Source of the DNA: an uncultured Bacteroidales bacterium
Lineage (GTDB): Bacteria > Bacteroidota > Bacteroidia > Bacteroidales > UBA932
Direction of reading: 5' to 3'
NCBI GenBank assembly: GCA_946999645.1
Contig: CAMQDS010000002.1
Coordinates: forward strand, 155,260 to 219,259
Length of the DNA stretch: 64,000 nucleotides
Shown here: positions 25,875-34,897 of the stretch, in pieces
Layout: each line of letters begins with the position of its first letter
How positions within the stretch are numbered: the stretch's first letter is position 1
Made by a program: the position numbers and the translations under genes
Notes under the pieces: generated by a model
What the model was told of the DNA's origin: nothing
Seen by the model: only the letters and a program-made list of their open reading frames with translations
Databases searched by the model: none

Positions 25875-25882
25875 CAAAAGTA
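25875..25882 (-). promoter_or_regulatory. -7 element of parE
   Basis: The minus strand reads TACTTTTG, fitting TAnnTTTG, with 20 nt to the parE ATG, so the leader would be only about 13 nt. No clear TTG -33 was seen. The element lies between the DUF1573 gene end (25902) and parE and supports a separate start for parE. Confidence 0.5.
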
Positions 25883-25901
25883 CGAAAAAAACATTATTAT
25901 T

Positions 25902-26351
25902 CTATAAGAGGTCCTTTGGACTCTTCTTTTCGGAATGTACTATGCCTCTCAAATGAAGAATTACAGGCTTTTTAATATTTGAAAAATAAACGGTTAATGT
26001 TTTATCAAAAGGATATGCTCCTTGGTCGTTTTTAAAGGTGGCTGCAATCTTTCCCGTTTTTCCTACCATTATTGGTTCTCTTGTCCATTTAACTCCTGTA
26101 CACCCACACGATGAAACAACATTGTATATTGCCATAGGCTTATCTGAAATATTTTTTACAACGAATGAACATTTTAGAGGTCCGTATGATACTAAAACAT
26201 CGCCAAAGTCATGTATGGTTTTATTGAGTTCTATAACATTATCTATTACTACATTTTTGTCTGGTTTGTTTGCAAGTATGTTTGATGTTGATTGTGTAAT
26301 AACTGCAGAAATTACTATAATGCAGCATAATATTTTCTTTAAGTTCTTCAT
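25902..26351 (-). CDS. DUF1573-domain exported protein
   Basis: 149 residues with a signal peptide (KILCCIIVISAVITQSTS). The single DUF1573 domain, an immunoglobulin-like fold related to ASH/MSP modules, shows HDFGDVLVSYGPLKCSFVVKN (in part), the hallmark VVSSCGCTGVKW with its CGCT motif, then GKTGKIAATFKN and VILHLRGIV. It is a common Bacteroidota exported protein of unknown role. It follows the M16 peptidase gene after 12 nt. No lipobox Cys is evident at the cleavage point. Confidence 0.88.
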   Translation of the reverse strand: MKNLKKILCCIIVISAVITQSTSNILANKPDKNVVIDNVIELNKTIHDFGDVLVSYGPLKCSFVVKNISDKPMAIYNVVSSCGCTGVKWTREPIMVGKTGKIAATFKNDQGAYPFDKTLTVYFSNIKKPVILHLRGIVHSEKKSPKDLL

Positions 26352-26363
26352 AATGTCTGATTG

Positions 26364-29183
26364 TTATTCTTTTTCAACTGTTTCTCCTGGTCGCATTATT
26401 ACTTCAATGAAATTACCTGAAGAAAGTATTTCTTTAACTATATTTCTAATTGCTTGAGGAGTAAGAGATTTAATTGCTTTTTCATACTCTTTATCACAAT
26501 CAAAATTATATAATTCATATTGTTGTATTGCATTTGCCCAATAACTGTTATGGATTCTTCCTTCTGGAATTTTCTTTAACATATTGTTATATGTCATCTC
26601 AAATTCTTCTGCCTTAGGACCTTCTTGGGCAAGATTGTGTATTTCTTTTGAAGCAATCTCACGCAATTTATCAGCAGATGAAGGTTTTGCATTGAATGAT
26701 ATGTTTATTGTTGCTTCTTGTTTAGGCTCTATTGAAATATCAGTCGATGTTTGTGCTCCATAAGTTCCTCCTTCTTCTTCTCTCATTGTATTAACATACC
26801 TCATATTCAATATATAACTTACAGCATTTAAAGCAACTTCATTTTCAAAACTGTATTTCATTGGTGCAGAATATAACTGCGAAACAGTAGTCATAGGAGT
26901 CTGCATTTTTGCCTTGAAATCCTTGATTGCAGTTCCTGGAAGTATATCGATATGTTCATCCTTCCAATTAAGAGGCTTATGTCCCTTTTTGATTGAACCT
27001 AAATATTTTTGAATTAAAGGACGTATGTTTTCAGGTGAGAAGTCTCCTGTAATTATAATGGTTGCTCCTGCGGCATCATTGAATAACATTTGATAGTTCT
27101 TTTTAATTGTGGCAAGGTTTGCCCTTTCCAATGTCTCTTTACTGAGTAACTTGAGTCTTGGATTATTGCCGTATACAGTAGCAAGTAATTCCTTTTGGAA
27201 TTTAAATTCTGGTCGGTTAATAAGATTGGGTAATACTGCTTCAATGTACTTTATACCATGATTATATTCTTCACTGTCAAATCGTGGCTCTGCAAAATAT
27301 AGGTATGTAAGTTCCAAAAGTGTACTGAAATCTTTGACTGATGAAACTCCTGTAATGCCGTGTCTACGACTACCTATATAAGGTGATACACTTACATTCT
27401 TCCCAGAAAGCATTTTACCGACAACTGTAGCAGGAAATTTTGAAATCCCTGAATTTTTCATAAACATCCCATATACGTTGTCATCAAAACTATCTAAATC
27501 TGCTGTAGAAATTAATGATTTGCCTCCATTTTTATAAAGGTTGATACTTATCCTATCTTTCTCATAGTTAGTAGGATATAAGATTACTTTTACACCATTT
27601 TTCAGTTCCCAAACAGTTGTATTATATATTCCTTTATATTCTTTTCGGATTTTTGAACCTTTCAACTTGGAAGAGTCAATGAAGTGACTATCAATCTTTT
27701 CTGACTTATTGGCGAGTATTGTAGAACTGTTAACCTCATTAATAGCATTGATAAAATCGTTTTCTGAAGGTAGTCCAGCAGCCTTTTCAGGAGCTTTGCA
27801 TAGGATTACTATATTAGTATCAGTTATGATTTTAGAACAAGCTGCATCTATGATAGTCTTATTTATTCTCGGTAGAATATTTTGTATTAACTTATATTCA
27901 TCTTCCGGTGCCATATAATCATCATTGAAAAAGAAATTATTTATAAGTTCGTATACAAGTTCACTATTTTTTCTTGTACTCGCTTTTTTTGCAGCACTCT
28001 CATAAGATGATAAAATATTGTCTTTTGCTCTCTGAATTTCTGAATCTTCAATACCAAATTCTTTTAACTTCCTAATCTCAGAATAAAGGGCTTTGAATGA
28101 AGGTATAGCCTCTCCTTCACGACATCCTGCAGTCCCCATTACCACCTCAACTGGGTCGCATATTTTACCGATACCGAAGGAAGCACTTAAAAAAGGTGCA
28201 TCTGATTTGGCTGTAATATCGGATAGTCTTTCATTCATAGCACTTTCTATAATATTGTTAATTATCATAGAGGCTTTTCCATAGGCAGTATTATTAAGCT
28301 CCTTTGGAAGAGGGGTTCTTTTCCAATATACTTCAACATTAGTTGAGGTGGCTTCTGGATCTGTTATTATGCCTATTGATGGTTTATGATTGCTTTTAAT
28401 TTTTATTTCTTCCTTGTTTTTAGGATTTATAGCAGCAGGTATATCTGAAAATATTTTTTTGATTTTTTCCTCAGTCTTATCCAAATCTATATCTCCTACA
28501 ATAATAAGTGCTTGCAAATCAGGTCTATACCATGTGCTATAAAATTTTCTAAGACTTTCTGGTTTGAATGTTTCCAAATTTTCCTGTGAGCCTATAAGTG
28601 TACAACGAGAGTATTTGCTGTCACCATAATAGTAAGGAAGAGCCTTTTCAGACATTCTCATATTCGCATCTCTTCTTGCCCTGCGTTCTTCTATAATCAC
28701 TCCACGTTCCTTATCTATTTCTTCGGTAGAGTTTGTGACGAAATGTGAATAATCATGCATTATAAGTATACATGTATCTACAACACTTTCTCTTAAAAGT
28801 GGTATGTTGTTAAGCATATATACTGTTTGTTCAACTCCTGTAGATGCATTGACGTTTCCACCGAACGAAGCTCCTATACTTTGCAGATAGTTAAGAAGGG
28901 CTTTTCCTGGAAAATTCTTAGTGCCATTAAAGCACATATGTTCAAGAAAATGCGCAAGTCCGTCTTGATCAGGGGTTTCCTGTATAGCTCCTACATTAGT
29001 GGCTAAATAGAATTCAGCCCTGCCTTTAGGACGTTCATTATGGCGTAAATAATATGTAAGTCCATTTTCTAATCTACCTTTTCTTACTGAAGCATCATTT
29101 GGAAGCGGTTGTATTTCAGTCTGAGCATATCCAGATATAACTGTCAATCCTACAAATGCTACAATTAAAAACAATCTTTTCAT
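26364..29183 (-). CDS. M16-family zinc peptidase (PqqL-like), exported
   Basis: 939 residues from the ATG at 29183; a TTG start 12 nt upstream is less likely. A signal peptide is present (MKRLFLIVAFVGLTVISGYA). The inverted zinc motif HFLEH is at residues 78-82 (DGLAHFLEHMCFNGTKNFP), with the downstream metal Glu in KERGVIIEERRARRDA. The protein holds two M16 halves: the second (after residue about 500) lacks the HxxEH motif, as in inactive C-terminal halves, but keeps the basic GGTYGAQTSTD-type substrate-binding segment. It would degrade peptides in the periplasm. Its promoter faces the lysR promoter at 29225-29243. Confidence 0.92.
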   Translation of the reverse strand: MKRLFLIVAFVGLTVISGYAQTEIQPLPNDASVRKGRLENGLTYYLRHNERPKGRAEFYLATNVGAIQETPDQDGLAHFLEHMCFNGTKNFPGKALLNYLQSIGASFGGNVNASTGVEQTVYMLNNIPLLRESVVDTCILIMHDYSHFVTNSTEEIDKERGVIIEERRARRDANMRMSEKALPYYYGDSKYSRCTLIGSQENLETFKPESLRKFYSTWYRPDLQALIIVGDIDLDKTEEKIKKIFSDIPAAINPKNKEEIKIKSNHKPSIGIITDPEATSTNVEVYWKRTPLPKELNNTAYGKASMIINNIIESAMNERLSDITAKSDAPFLSASFGIGKICDPVEVVMGTAGCREGEAIPSFKALYSEIRKLKEFGIEDSEIQRAKDNILSSYESAAKKASTRKNSELVYELINNFFFNDDYMAPEDEYKLIQNILPRINKTIIDAACSKIITDTNIVILCKAPEKAAGLPSENDFINAINEVNSSTILANKSEKIDSHFIDSSKLKGSKIRKEYKGIYNTTVWELKNGVKVILYPTNYEKDRISINLYKNGGKSLISTADLDSFDDNVYGMFMKNSGISKFPATVVGKMLSGKNVSVSPYIGSRRHGITGVSSVKDFSTLLELTYLYFAEPRFDSEEYNHGIKYIEAVLPNLINRPEFKFQKELLATVYGNNPRLKLLSKETLERANLATIKKNYQMLFNDAAGATIIITGDFSPENIRPLIQKYLGSIKKGHKPLNWKDEHIDILPGTAIKDFKAKMQTPMTTVSQLYSAPMKYSFENEVALNAVSYILNMRYVNTMREEEGGTYGAQTSTDISIEPKQEATINISFNAKPSSADKLREIASKEIHNLAQEGPKAEEFEMTYNNMLKKIPEGRIHNSYWANAIQQYELYNFDCDKEYEKAIKSLTPQAIRNIVKEILSSGNFIEVIMRPGETVEKE

Positions 29184-29224
29184 TATGTTGTACAATTATA
29201 ATTTTATATAAACCTAAACAAAAC

Positions 29225-29243
29225 TATATTTGTTGCAAATATA
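29225..29243. promoter_or_regulatory. Palindromic pair of facing -7 elements between the M16 peptidase gene and lysR
   Basis: TATATTTG (29225-29232, plus) is followed after TTG by CAAATATA (29236-29243), which on the minus strand also reads TATATTTG. The 19-bp stretch is a near-perfect palindrome with 8-bp arms. The plus copy is 17 nt before the lysR ATG; the minus copy would give a leader of about 47 nt for the M16 gene. A LysR-type regulator encoded alongside could bind here, but the T-N11-A motif is not distinctive. Confidence 0.6.
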
Positions 29244-29249
29244 ATTATT

Positions 29250-30122
29250 ATGTTAGATGATTTCAGGCTTAACGTCTTCTTATGTGTGGCTGAAACAGGC
29301 AGTTTTACAAATGCAGCTAAAAAATTGAATGTGTCACAACCTGCTGTAAGCCAGAATATTACTACTCTTGAAACTTTATTGGGCATACAACTTTTTGAAC
29401 GCCTTAAAGGAAGTGTAGTATTAACTCCAAAAGGTAGAATATTCAAGGAATATGCCGAAAAAATATTATACTGGTACAAATCAGCAGATATGCTCTTCAG
29501 TAGTAGGAAACCTGAAAAAATTAATATCTTATCGGATTTATTTTCGGCAGACTATGTTTTACCTAATACGCTTGCCTCTATATCCGTTACATCTTCTAAT
29601 CTTTCTTTCGATATTAGGATTTCAGATTTGTTTAATGAAAACTGTTTAAATGATAATAATTTGAGTGGCTATTACTCTGATATAGAAATTTATACCTGTC
29701 CAAGCAGTCAAAATATCAATTTTAATGAAGATGAATCTCTTATAGGAGTAATCTCTCCTTACTTTGTGGTTTCAAAAAATAAAGATCAGGTAGAATCAAT
29801 TACAAATATTTACAGTTCTTATAGATTGGCGGTCTGGAACAGATACCAAAAATTTCTTTCGCCAGATATGAATTCAAAAGTTTGTGCTATTTCTCCTTCA
29901 ATCAACACTATTAAGACCTTAGTGGAAAAGGATGAAAATATAGTAGGTATAATTCCATCATTAACTGTAAAAAAGGAGATAATGGAGGGTTCTTTATTTC
30001 GTATGGCTATTGAAAGACCTGAAATGAATTTCGATGTATATTTAAGAAGTAGGGGAGAGTTTAAAACAAATCCTCTATATCTTCTTATTTTAAATACACT
30101 TAAGGAAAAGATTAAAGAATAG
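29250..30122 (+). CDS. LysR-family transcriptional regulator
   Basis: 290 residues. The N-terminal winged helix-turn-helix fits LysR precisely: DFRLNVFLCVAETGSFTNAA, KKLNVSQPAVSQNITTLE, then LLGIQLFERLKGSVVLTPKG. A linker helix and a two-lobed effector domain follow, but the effector cannot be predicted. It is divergent from the M16 peptidase gene across a 66 nt gap with overlapping promoter elements, the usual LysR arrangement, so the peptidase-DUF1573 genes and lysR itself are its candidate targets. It ends before a bidirectional terminator. Confidence 0.92.
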   Translation: MLDDFRLNVFLCVAETGSFTNAAKKLNVSQPAVSQNITTLETLLGIQLFERLKGSVVLTPKGRIFKEYAEKILYWYKSADMLFSSRKPEKINILSDLFSADYVLPNTLASISVTSSNLSFDIRISDLFNENCLNDNNLSGYYSDIEIYTCPSSQNINFNEDESLIGVISPYFVVSKNKDQVESITNIYSSYRLAVWNRYQKFLSPDMNSKVCAISPSINTIKTLVEKDENIVGIIPSLTVKKEIMEGSLFRMAIERPEMNFDVYLRSRGEFKTNPLYLLILNTLKEKIKE

Positions 30123-30140
30123 AACTTATTACATATAATA

Positions 30141-30174
30141 AAAACCTCCAAAATACTTCTATTTTGGAGGTTTT
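30141..30174. terminator. Bidirectional intrinsic terminator between lysR and the PFOR gene
   Basis: AAAACCTCCAAAAT (30141-30154) and ATTTTGGAGGTTTT (30161-30174) form a perfect 14-bp stem with a 6-base loop. The A-run on the left and T-run on the right make it work for both converging genes. Confidence 0.9.
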
Positions 30175-30192
30175 GTATTAGTGAAAGTTACG

Positions 30193-33100
30193 TTATGCCT
30201 TTCCTGCAAGCCTCTTATAAGTGTTGTACCTTATTTGTGCATACTCTTGTGTCTTTTGGAGCAGTTCTCCTGCTCTTTCCGGGAACATCTTGTACATTGC
30301 TGCAAAACGAACTTCTCCCTTCAAGAAGTCTTGGAACTTTGTCCAATCAGGCTCCCTACTATCAAGTGAAAATGGGTTTTTGCCCTGCTCTTCAAGTAGT
30401 GGATTAAACCTGTAAAGATGCCAATATCCACATTCTACGGCTATTTTCTCTTCTTTTTGGCTAAGCCCCATCCCTGCCTTAAGTCCATGGCTGATACAAG
30501 GAGAGTAGGCTATTATGAGTGAAGGACCATTATAAGCCTCCGCTTCTTTGATTGCATTCATATACTGCATTGGATTTGACCCCATAGCTACTTGTGCAAC
30601 ATATACATAACCATAACTCATAGCCATCATGCCGAGATCTTTCTTACGTATCTTCTTACCACTTGCAGCAAATTTTGCTATGGCACCAGTAGGAGTAGAT
30701 TTTGAAGACTGACCTCCTGTGTTGGAATATACCTCAGTATCAAGAACAAGTACATTTACATTCTCACCTGATGCTAAAACATGATCCAAACCGCCATAAC
30801 CTATATCGTATGCCCAACCGTCACCTCCGAATATCCACTGGCTGCGTGAAGCGATGAAATTCTTGTATACTAACAAATTCTTGCAACAGTCACAACCACA
30901 AGCTTCCATCATAGGAATTAATTTGTCTGCTACTTCACGTGTATTAGCGGCATCATTTCTATTATCAAGCCATTGTCTGAAAAGAGCCTTCATTTCATCG
31001 GAACACATTTTACAATTTAATGCCTCTTCCATAAGCCTTCCTACTGTCTCTCTTGCCCTATCAGAACCGAGTTTCATGCCGAGACCAAATTCTGCATTAT
31101 CTTCAAACAATGAGTTTTGCCAAGCAGGACCGTGTCCCTTTGCATTTGTGCAATATGGAGAAGCAGGGAACGATGCACCGTAGATTGAAGAGCAGCCAGT
31201 AGCATTGACTATCATCATATGATCTCCGAATAATTGGGTGATATTTTTGATATAAGGTGTTTCACCACAACCTGCACAAGCTCCTGAAAATTCAAATAAT
31301 GGCTGAGAGAACTGTGCATTTTTAAAGTTTTGCATCTTATTTACAACAGTATCTTTATAGCCTACCTTATTTGAGAGATAATCGAATTTTTCTTGTTCTT
31401 CCAGTTGCTCGGTAAATGGAACCATCTTTAATGCTTTCTCTTTTGCAGGGCATACGTCTACACAGTTGCCACAACCAGTACAATCATATACGGATACAGA
31501 AATGGCAAACTTATATTCACGCAAGTTTGCACGTCCCTGTGCTATCTTTGTGCCTTTCGGGGCTGCCGCAGCTTCTTCATCAGTAAGAAGGAATGGACGT
31601 ATAGCTGCATGAGGGCATACAAAAGCACAAGTGTTACACTGTATACAATTTTCTTCAATCCATGTAGAAACATTTACTGCTACACCACGCTTTTCGTATG
31701 CTGCTGTGCCTGAAGGCATTGTCCCGTCTGAATAATCCATGAATGCACTTACAGGAAGATTATCACCACACTGTGAGTTTACTACATCTGCAATATTCTT
31801 TACAAACTCAGGTGCAAGACGGTCTTTCCCTGGAACTTCAAATTTTGCAGTAATATCCTTCCAATCAGAAGGTATTTCAACTTTTGTATATTCTCCACCT
31901 CTATCTACTGCTGCAAAGTTCATATTTACAACGCTTTCACCCTTTTTACCGTAACTTTTGACAATGGCGTCTTTGAGGTATTTGACAGCATCTGAGTATG
32001 GTATAATGTTAGTGATTTTAAAAAAGGCAGATTGTAAAATAGTATTGGTTCTTCCACCAAGACCTATTTCTTCAGCAATTTTTGTAGCATTGATAATATA
32101 AAGGTTTAGGTGCTTTTTACCTATGACAGACTTTACATTGTCAGGAATATGCTTTATTGTTTCTTCTTCATCCCACAAACTATTAAGCAACAATGTTCCA
32201 CCTTCTTTTATTCCCTTTAATACATCATATTTGCGAAGATATGATGGTACATGGCAGGCTACAAAGTCAGGAGTAGATACGAGGTATGGGGCTTTTATTT
32301 GCTGCTTGCCAAACCTTAAGTGAGAACAGGTATATCCGCCTGATTTCTTTGAATCATAGTCGAAATATGCCTGACAGTACATTTCTGTATGATTTCCTAT
32401 GATTTTAATTGTATTCTTGTTTGCACCAACAGTACCATCTGACCCAAGTCCATAGAATTTACATTCGGTAGTGCCAGCTTTTACTATTGAGATTTCATCC
32501 TTTACCGGTAGTGATTTAAATGTAACATCATCTACTATACCAATTGTAAATCCATTTTTAGGCTCGCTTTGCTCTAGGTTTTCAAATACTGCAATGATTT
32601 GTGCAGGGGTCGTATCCTTTGAGGATAAACCATAACGTCCTCCTACTACAAGAGGAGTGTTTTTCTTATCCTGGAAGAGTGCCTTAACGTCAAGATAAAG
32701 CGGCTCTCCGAGAGAACCTGGCTCTTTAGTCCTGTCAAGTACGGCTATTCTTTTTACACTTGCAGGCAGAACTCTCAATAGATATTTCTCAGAGAAAGGC
32801 CTGTATAGGTGAACAGAAATTACACCATATTTGTGTCCTTTCTTGGAAAGATAATCGATTGTCTCTTTTATGGTTTCTGTAACAGAACCCATTGCAATTA
32901 TGATATTCTCTGCATTTTCATCACCATAATATGTGAACGGACGATATTCCCTTCCTGTAGCTTCAGATATTTCTCCCATGTAGCGAGCGACTATATCTGG
33001 AACTTCGTTATATACTGAATTTCTTGATTCTGATGCTTGAAAATATACATCTCCATTTTGTGCTGTTCCCCTAATAACAGGACTTTCTGGATTTAAAGCA

Positions 33101-33723
33101 CGTTCTCTGAATCTTTTTAGAGATTTTTCACTTATCATATTCCTAAGCATATCCTCGTCCAATGCTTCTATTTTCTGAATCTCGTGAGATGTACGGAAAC
33201 CATCGAAGAAATGTAGGAATGGAATACTTGATTTTATAGTAGATAGATGTGCAACAGCTGCAAGGTCCTGAGCTTCTTGAACCGACCCTGAAGCCAACAT
33301 GGCAAATCCTGTTTGCCTACATGCCATTACGTCCTGGTGATCCCCAAAGATTGACAATGCATGGGATGCCAAGGTTCTTGCTGATACATGAAATACTGCA
33401 GGAAGCATTTCTCCTGCAATCTTATACATATTAGGAATCATCAATAGAAGTCCCTGAGATGCTGTAAATGTTGAAGTAAGAGCCCCTGCTTGCAATGAAC
33501 CGTGTACTGCACCAGCTGCGCCACCTTCACTCTGCATTTCAGTAACCTTTACTAGTTCTCCCCAAAGATTTTTCTTACCATGTGATGCCCATTCATCAAT
33601 ATTTTCAGCCATTGTAGAAGAAGGCGTTATGGGATATATTGCCGCATGCTCGCTGAACAAATATGCGATATTGGCTACGGCAGTGTTTCCATCACAAGTG
33701 ATGAACGTTTTTTCCTTTGCCAT
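30193..33723 (-). CDS. nifJ: Pyruvate:ferredoxin (flavodoxin) oxidoreductase, single-chain
   Basis: 1176 residues, the full length of homodimeric PFOR with fused alpha, gamma, delta and beta domains. It opens with the pyruvate domain, FITCDGNTAVANIAYLFSEH then AIYPITPSSTMAE. Two ferredoxin-type [4Fe-4S] motifs lie near residues 694 (CIQCNTCAFVCPHAA) and 749 (CTGCGNCVDVCPAKE). The third cluster and TPP domain follow, with GACAGCGETPY and GDGWAYDIGYGGLDHV near residue 968 and SNTGGQ. The enzyme converts pyruvate and CoA to acetyl-CoA and CO2 and reduces ferredoxin or flavodoxin, so the organism is an anaerobe or nearly so. It is monocistronic, between a terminator and a promoter. Confidence 0.97.
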   Translation of the reverse strand: MAKEKTFITCDGNTAVANIAYLFSEHAAIYPITPSSTMAENIDEWASHGKKNLWGELVKVTEMQSEGGAAGAVHGSLQAGALTSTFTASQGLLLMIPNMYKIAGEMLPAVFHVSARTLASHALSIFGDHQDVMACRQTGFAMLASGSVQEAQDLAAVAHLSTIKSSIPFLHFFDGFRTSHEIQKIEALDEDMLRNMISEKSLKRFRERALNPESPVIRGTAQNGDVYFQASESRNSVYNEVPDIVARYMGEISEATGREYRPFTYYGDENAENIIIAMGSVTETIKETIDYLSKKGHKYGVISVHLYRPFSEKYLLRVLPASVKRIAVLDRTKEPGSLGEPLYLDVKALFQDKKNTPLVVGGRYGLSSKDTTPAQIIAVFENLEQSEPKNGFTIGIVDDVTFKSLPVKDEISIVKAGTTECKFYGLGSDGTVGANKNTIKIIGNHTEMYCQAYFDYDSKKSGGYTCSHLRFGKQQIKAPYLVSTPDFVACHVPSYLRKYDVLKGIKEGGTLLLNSLWDEEETIKHIPDNVKSVIGKKHLNLYIINATKIAEEIGLGGRTNTILQSAFFKITNIIPYSDAVKYLKDAIVKSYGKKGESVVNMNFAAVDRGGEYTKVEIPSDWKDITAKFEVPGKDRLAPEFVKNIADVVNSQCGDNLPVSAFMDYSDGTMPSGTAAYEKRGVAVNVSTWIEENCIQCNTCAFVCPHAAIRPFLLTDEEAAAAPKGTKIAQGRANLREYKFAISVSVYDCTGCGNCVDVCPAKEKALKMVPFTEQLEEQEKFDYLSNKVGYKDTVVNKMQNFKNAQFSQPLFEFSGACAGCGETPYIKNITQLFGDHMMIVNATGCSSIYGASFPASPYCTNAKGHGPAWQNSLFEDNAEFGLGMKLGSDRARETVGRLMEEALNCKMCSDEMKALFRQWLDNRNDAANTREVADKLIPMMEACGCDCCKNLLVYKNFIASRSQWIFGGDGWAYDIGYGGLDHVLASGENVNVLVLDTEVYSNTGGQSSKSTPTGAIAKFAASGKKIRKKDLGMMAMSYGYVYVAQVAMGSNPMQYMNAIKEAEAYNGPSLIIAYSPCISHGLKAGMGLSQKEEKIAVECGYWHLYRFNPLLEEQGKNPFSLDSREPDWTKFQDFLKGEVRFAAMYKMFPERAGELLQKTQEYAQIRYNTYKRLAGKA

Positions 33724-33787
33724 ATTGTAGTGTTTATGATTTGATACTTATATTTTTATATAAAATCGGATAGCCCGATACTCTATG

Positions 33788-33795
33788 CAAAGATA
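33788..33795 (-). promoter_or_regulatory. -7 element of the PFOR gene
   Basis: The minus strand reads TATCTTTG, a TAnnTTTG match, 64 nt before the ATG at 33723. The leader of about 58 nt would contain a small hairpin with ATCGG (33765-33769) pairing with CCGAT (33775-33779). No good -33 TTG was found. Confidence 0.55.
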
Positions 33796-33814
33796 GTTAC
33801 AATTTTTAATATTT

Positions 33815-34756
33815 CTATAAGGAAATTATACCTTTTACTTCTATTTTACTCTGTCCTGCTAAATGCTCTAATGATATTCGTTTTACTAAACCTTGAAGAA
33901 CATTCCCGGGTCCTATTTCTATGAAATAATCTGCTCCGTTTTGCATCATATTTTTTACTGAACTTTTCCAAAGCACGGGATGGGTGAGTTGCTTTAATAA
34001 ATTGGTTTTAATTCGTTCTGGTTCTGTTTCGGGCAGAGCAGAGAAATTCTGATATATAGGGCATATAGGATGTAGTATTTTAGTGTCCTGCATTTTCCTT
34101 TCCAGTTGATCTGCTGCAGGTTGCATTAATGGGGAGTGGAAGGCTCCGCTTACCTGCAAGACATGAATTTTTGCACCAACTTTTTTAGCCAATGAGCATG
34201 CTTGTTCCACTGCTATTTTTTCTCCTGAAATTACTACTTGTCCGTGGCAATTATAATTTGCAGGGACAACTAAACCATCGCAACTTGCACAAATCTGTTC
34301 TATAACCTTATCATCAAGGCCTATGACAGCAGCCATAGACCCGGAAATCTTTTCACAGCATTTTTGCATTTCATTTGCTCGTATATACACAAGTTTTAAG
34401 GCATCTTCAAAACTGATTGCTTTTGCAACTGTCAATGCTGCAAATTCTCCGAGTGAATGACCTGCAACCATAGTCGGTTCATACCGTTCAAGCCCTTTTT
34501 CTGCAAGTACAGTATCTGATAATCCTTGATAACATTCGGCAAGTATGACAGAATGAAGAAATATTGCAGGTTGAGTTACTTGTGTCTGTTTCAATTCTTC
34601 TGGAGTACCAGAAAACATTATATCCGTAATCCTGAAACCAAGTATCTCATTGGCAATTTCAAACATTTCATGAGCGGTTGAGTTCGTTTTATATAGTTCT
34701 ACTCCCATTCCAGAAAATTGTGAACCCTGACCAGGAAATATATATGCTTTTCTCAT
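33815..34756 (-). CDS. fabD: Malonyl-CoA:acyl carrier protein transacylase
   Basis: 313 residues from the ATG at 34756, which opens the conserved MRKAYIFPGQGSQFSGMGVE; an earlier start would add 13 unrelated residues and reach toward the tRNA promoter. The active-site Ser is S101 in VAGHSLGEFAAL, and the partner His is in VSGAFHSPLM. GQVVISG and the C-terminal EIGPGNVLQGLVK also fit. FabD moves malonyl groups from CoA to ACP for fatty-acid synthesis in the cytosol. No other fab gene is adjacent. The gene lies alone between the PFOR promoter and a divergent tRNA-Arg gene. Confidence 0.96.
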   Translation of the reverse strand: MRKAYIFPGQGSQFSGMGVELYKTNSTAHEMFEIANEILGFRITDIMFSGTPEELKQTQVTQPAIFLHSVILAECYQGLSDTVLAEKGLERYEPTMVAGHSLGEFAALTVAKAISFEDALKLVYIRANEMQKCCEKISGSMAAVIGLDDKVIEQICASCDGLVVPANYNCHGQVVISGEKIAVEQACSLAKKVGAKIHVLQVSGAFHSPLMQPAADQLERKMQDTKILHPICPIYQNFSALPETEPERIKTNLLKQLTHPVLWKSSVKNMMQNGADYFIEIGPGNVLQGLVKRISLEHLAGQSKIEVKGIISL

Positions 34757-34778
34757 ATAGGATATTTTGTTTCTATAA

Positions 34779-34810
34779 TTGCATAAATTATTCAATTTTC
34801 ACTAAATTTG
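34779..34810 (+). promoter_or_regulatory. Promoter of tRNA-Arg
   Basis: TTG (34779-34781) and TAAATTTG (34803-34810) with 21 nt between them fit the Bacteroidota -33/-7 promoter. The expected start point, near 34817, lies a few bases before the mature tRNA 5' end. Confidence 0.7.
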
Positions 34811-34819
34811 TCTGAATAT

Positions 34820-34891
34820 GCCTCCGTAGTCTAATGGATAGGATTTCAGATTCCGGTTCTGACGGTTGCGGTTCGAATCCGCACGGGGGTA
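34820..34891 (+). tRNA. tRNA-Arg (anticodon CCG)
   Basis: A full cloverleaf can be drawn. The acceptor GCCTCCG pairs with CGGGGGT (one G-T and one T-G pair), the anticodon stem TCAGA/TCTGA encloses the loop TTCCGGT with anticodon CCG, and the T-arm is TGCGG TTCGAAT CCGCA. It decodes CGG. The 3' CCA is not encoded (next bases CTCA). It ends 6 nt before the stop codon of a convergent gene. Confidence 0.93.
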
Positions 34892-34897
34892 CTCAGG

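Noticed and set aside
30193..30415. Three short plus-strand frames at the 3' end of the PFOR gene
   Set aside because: They are shadows of the conserved PFOR C-terminus.
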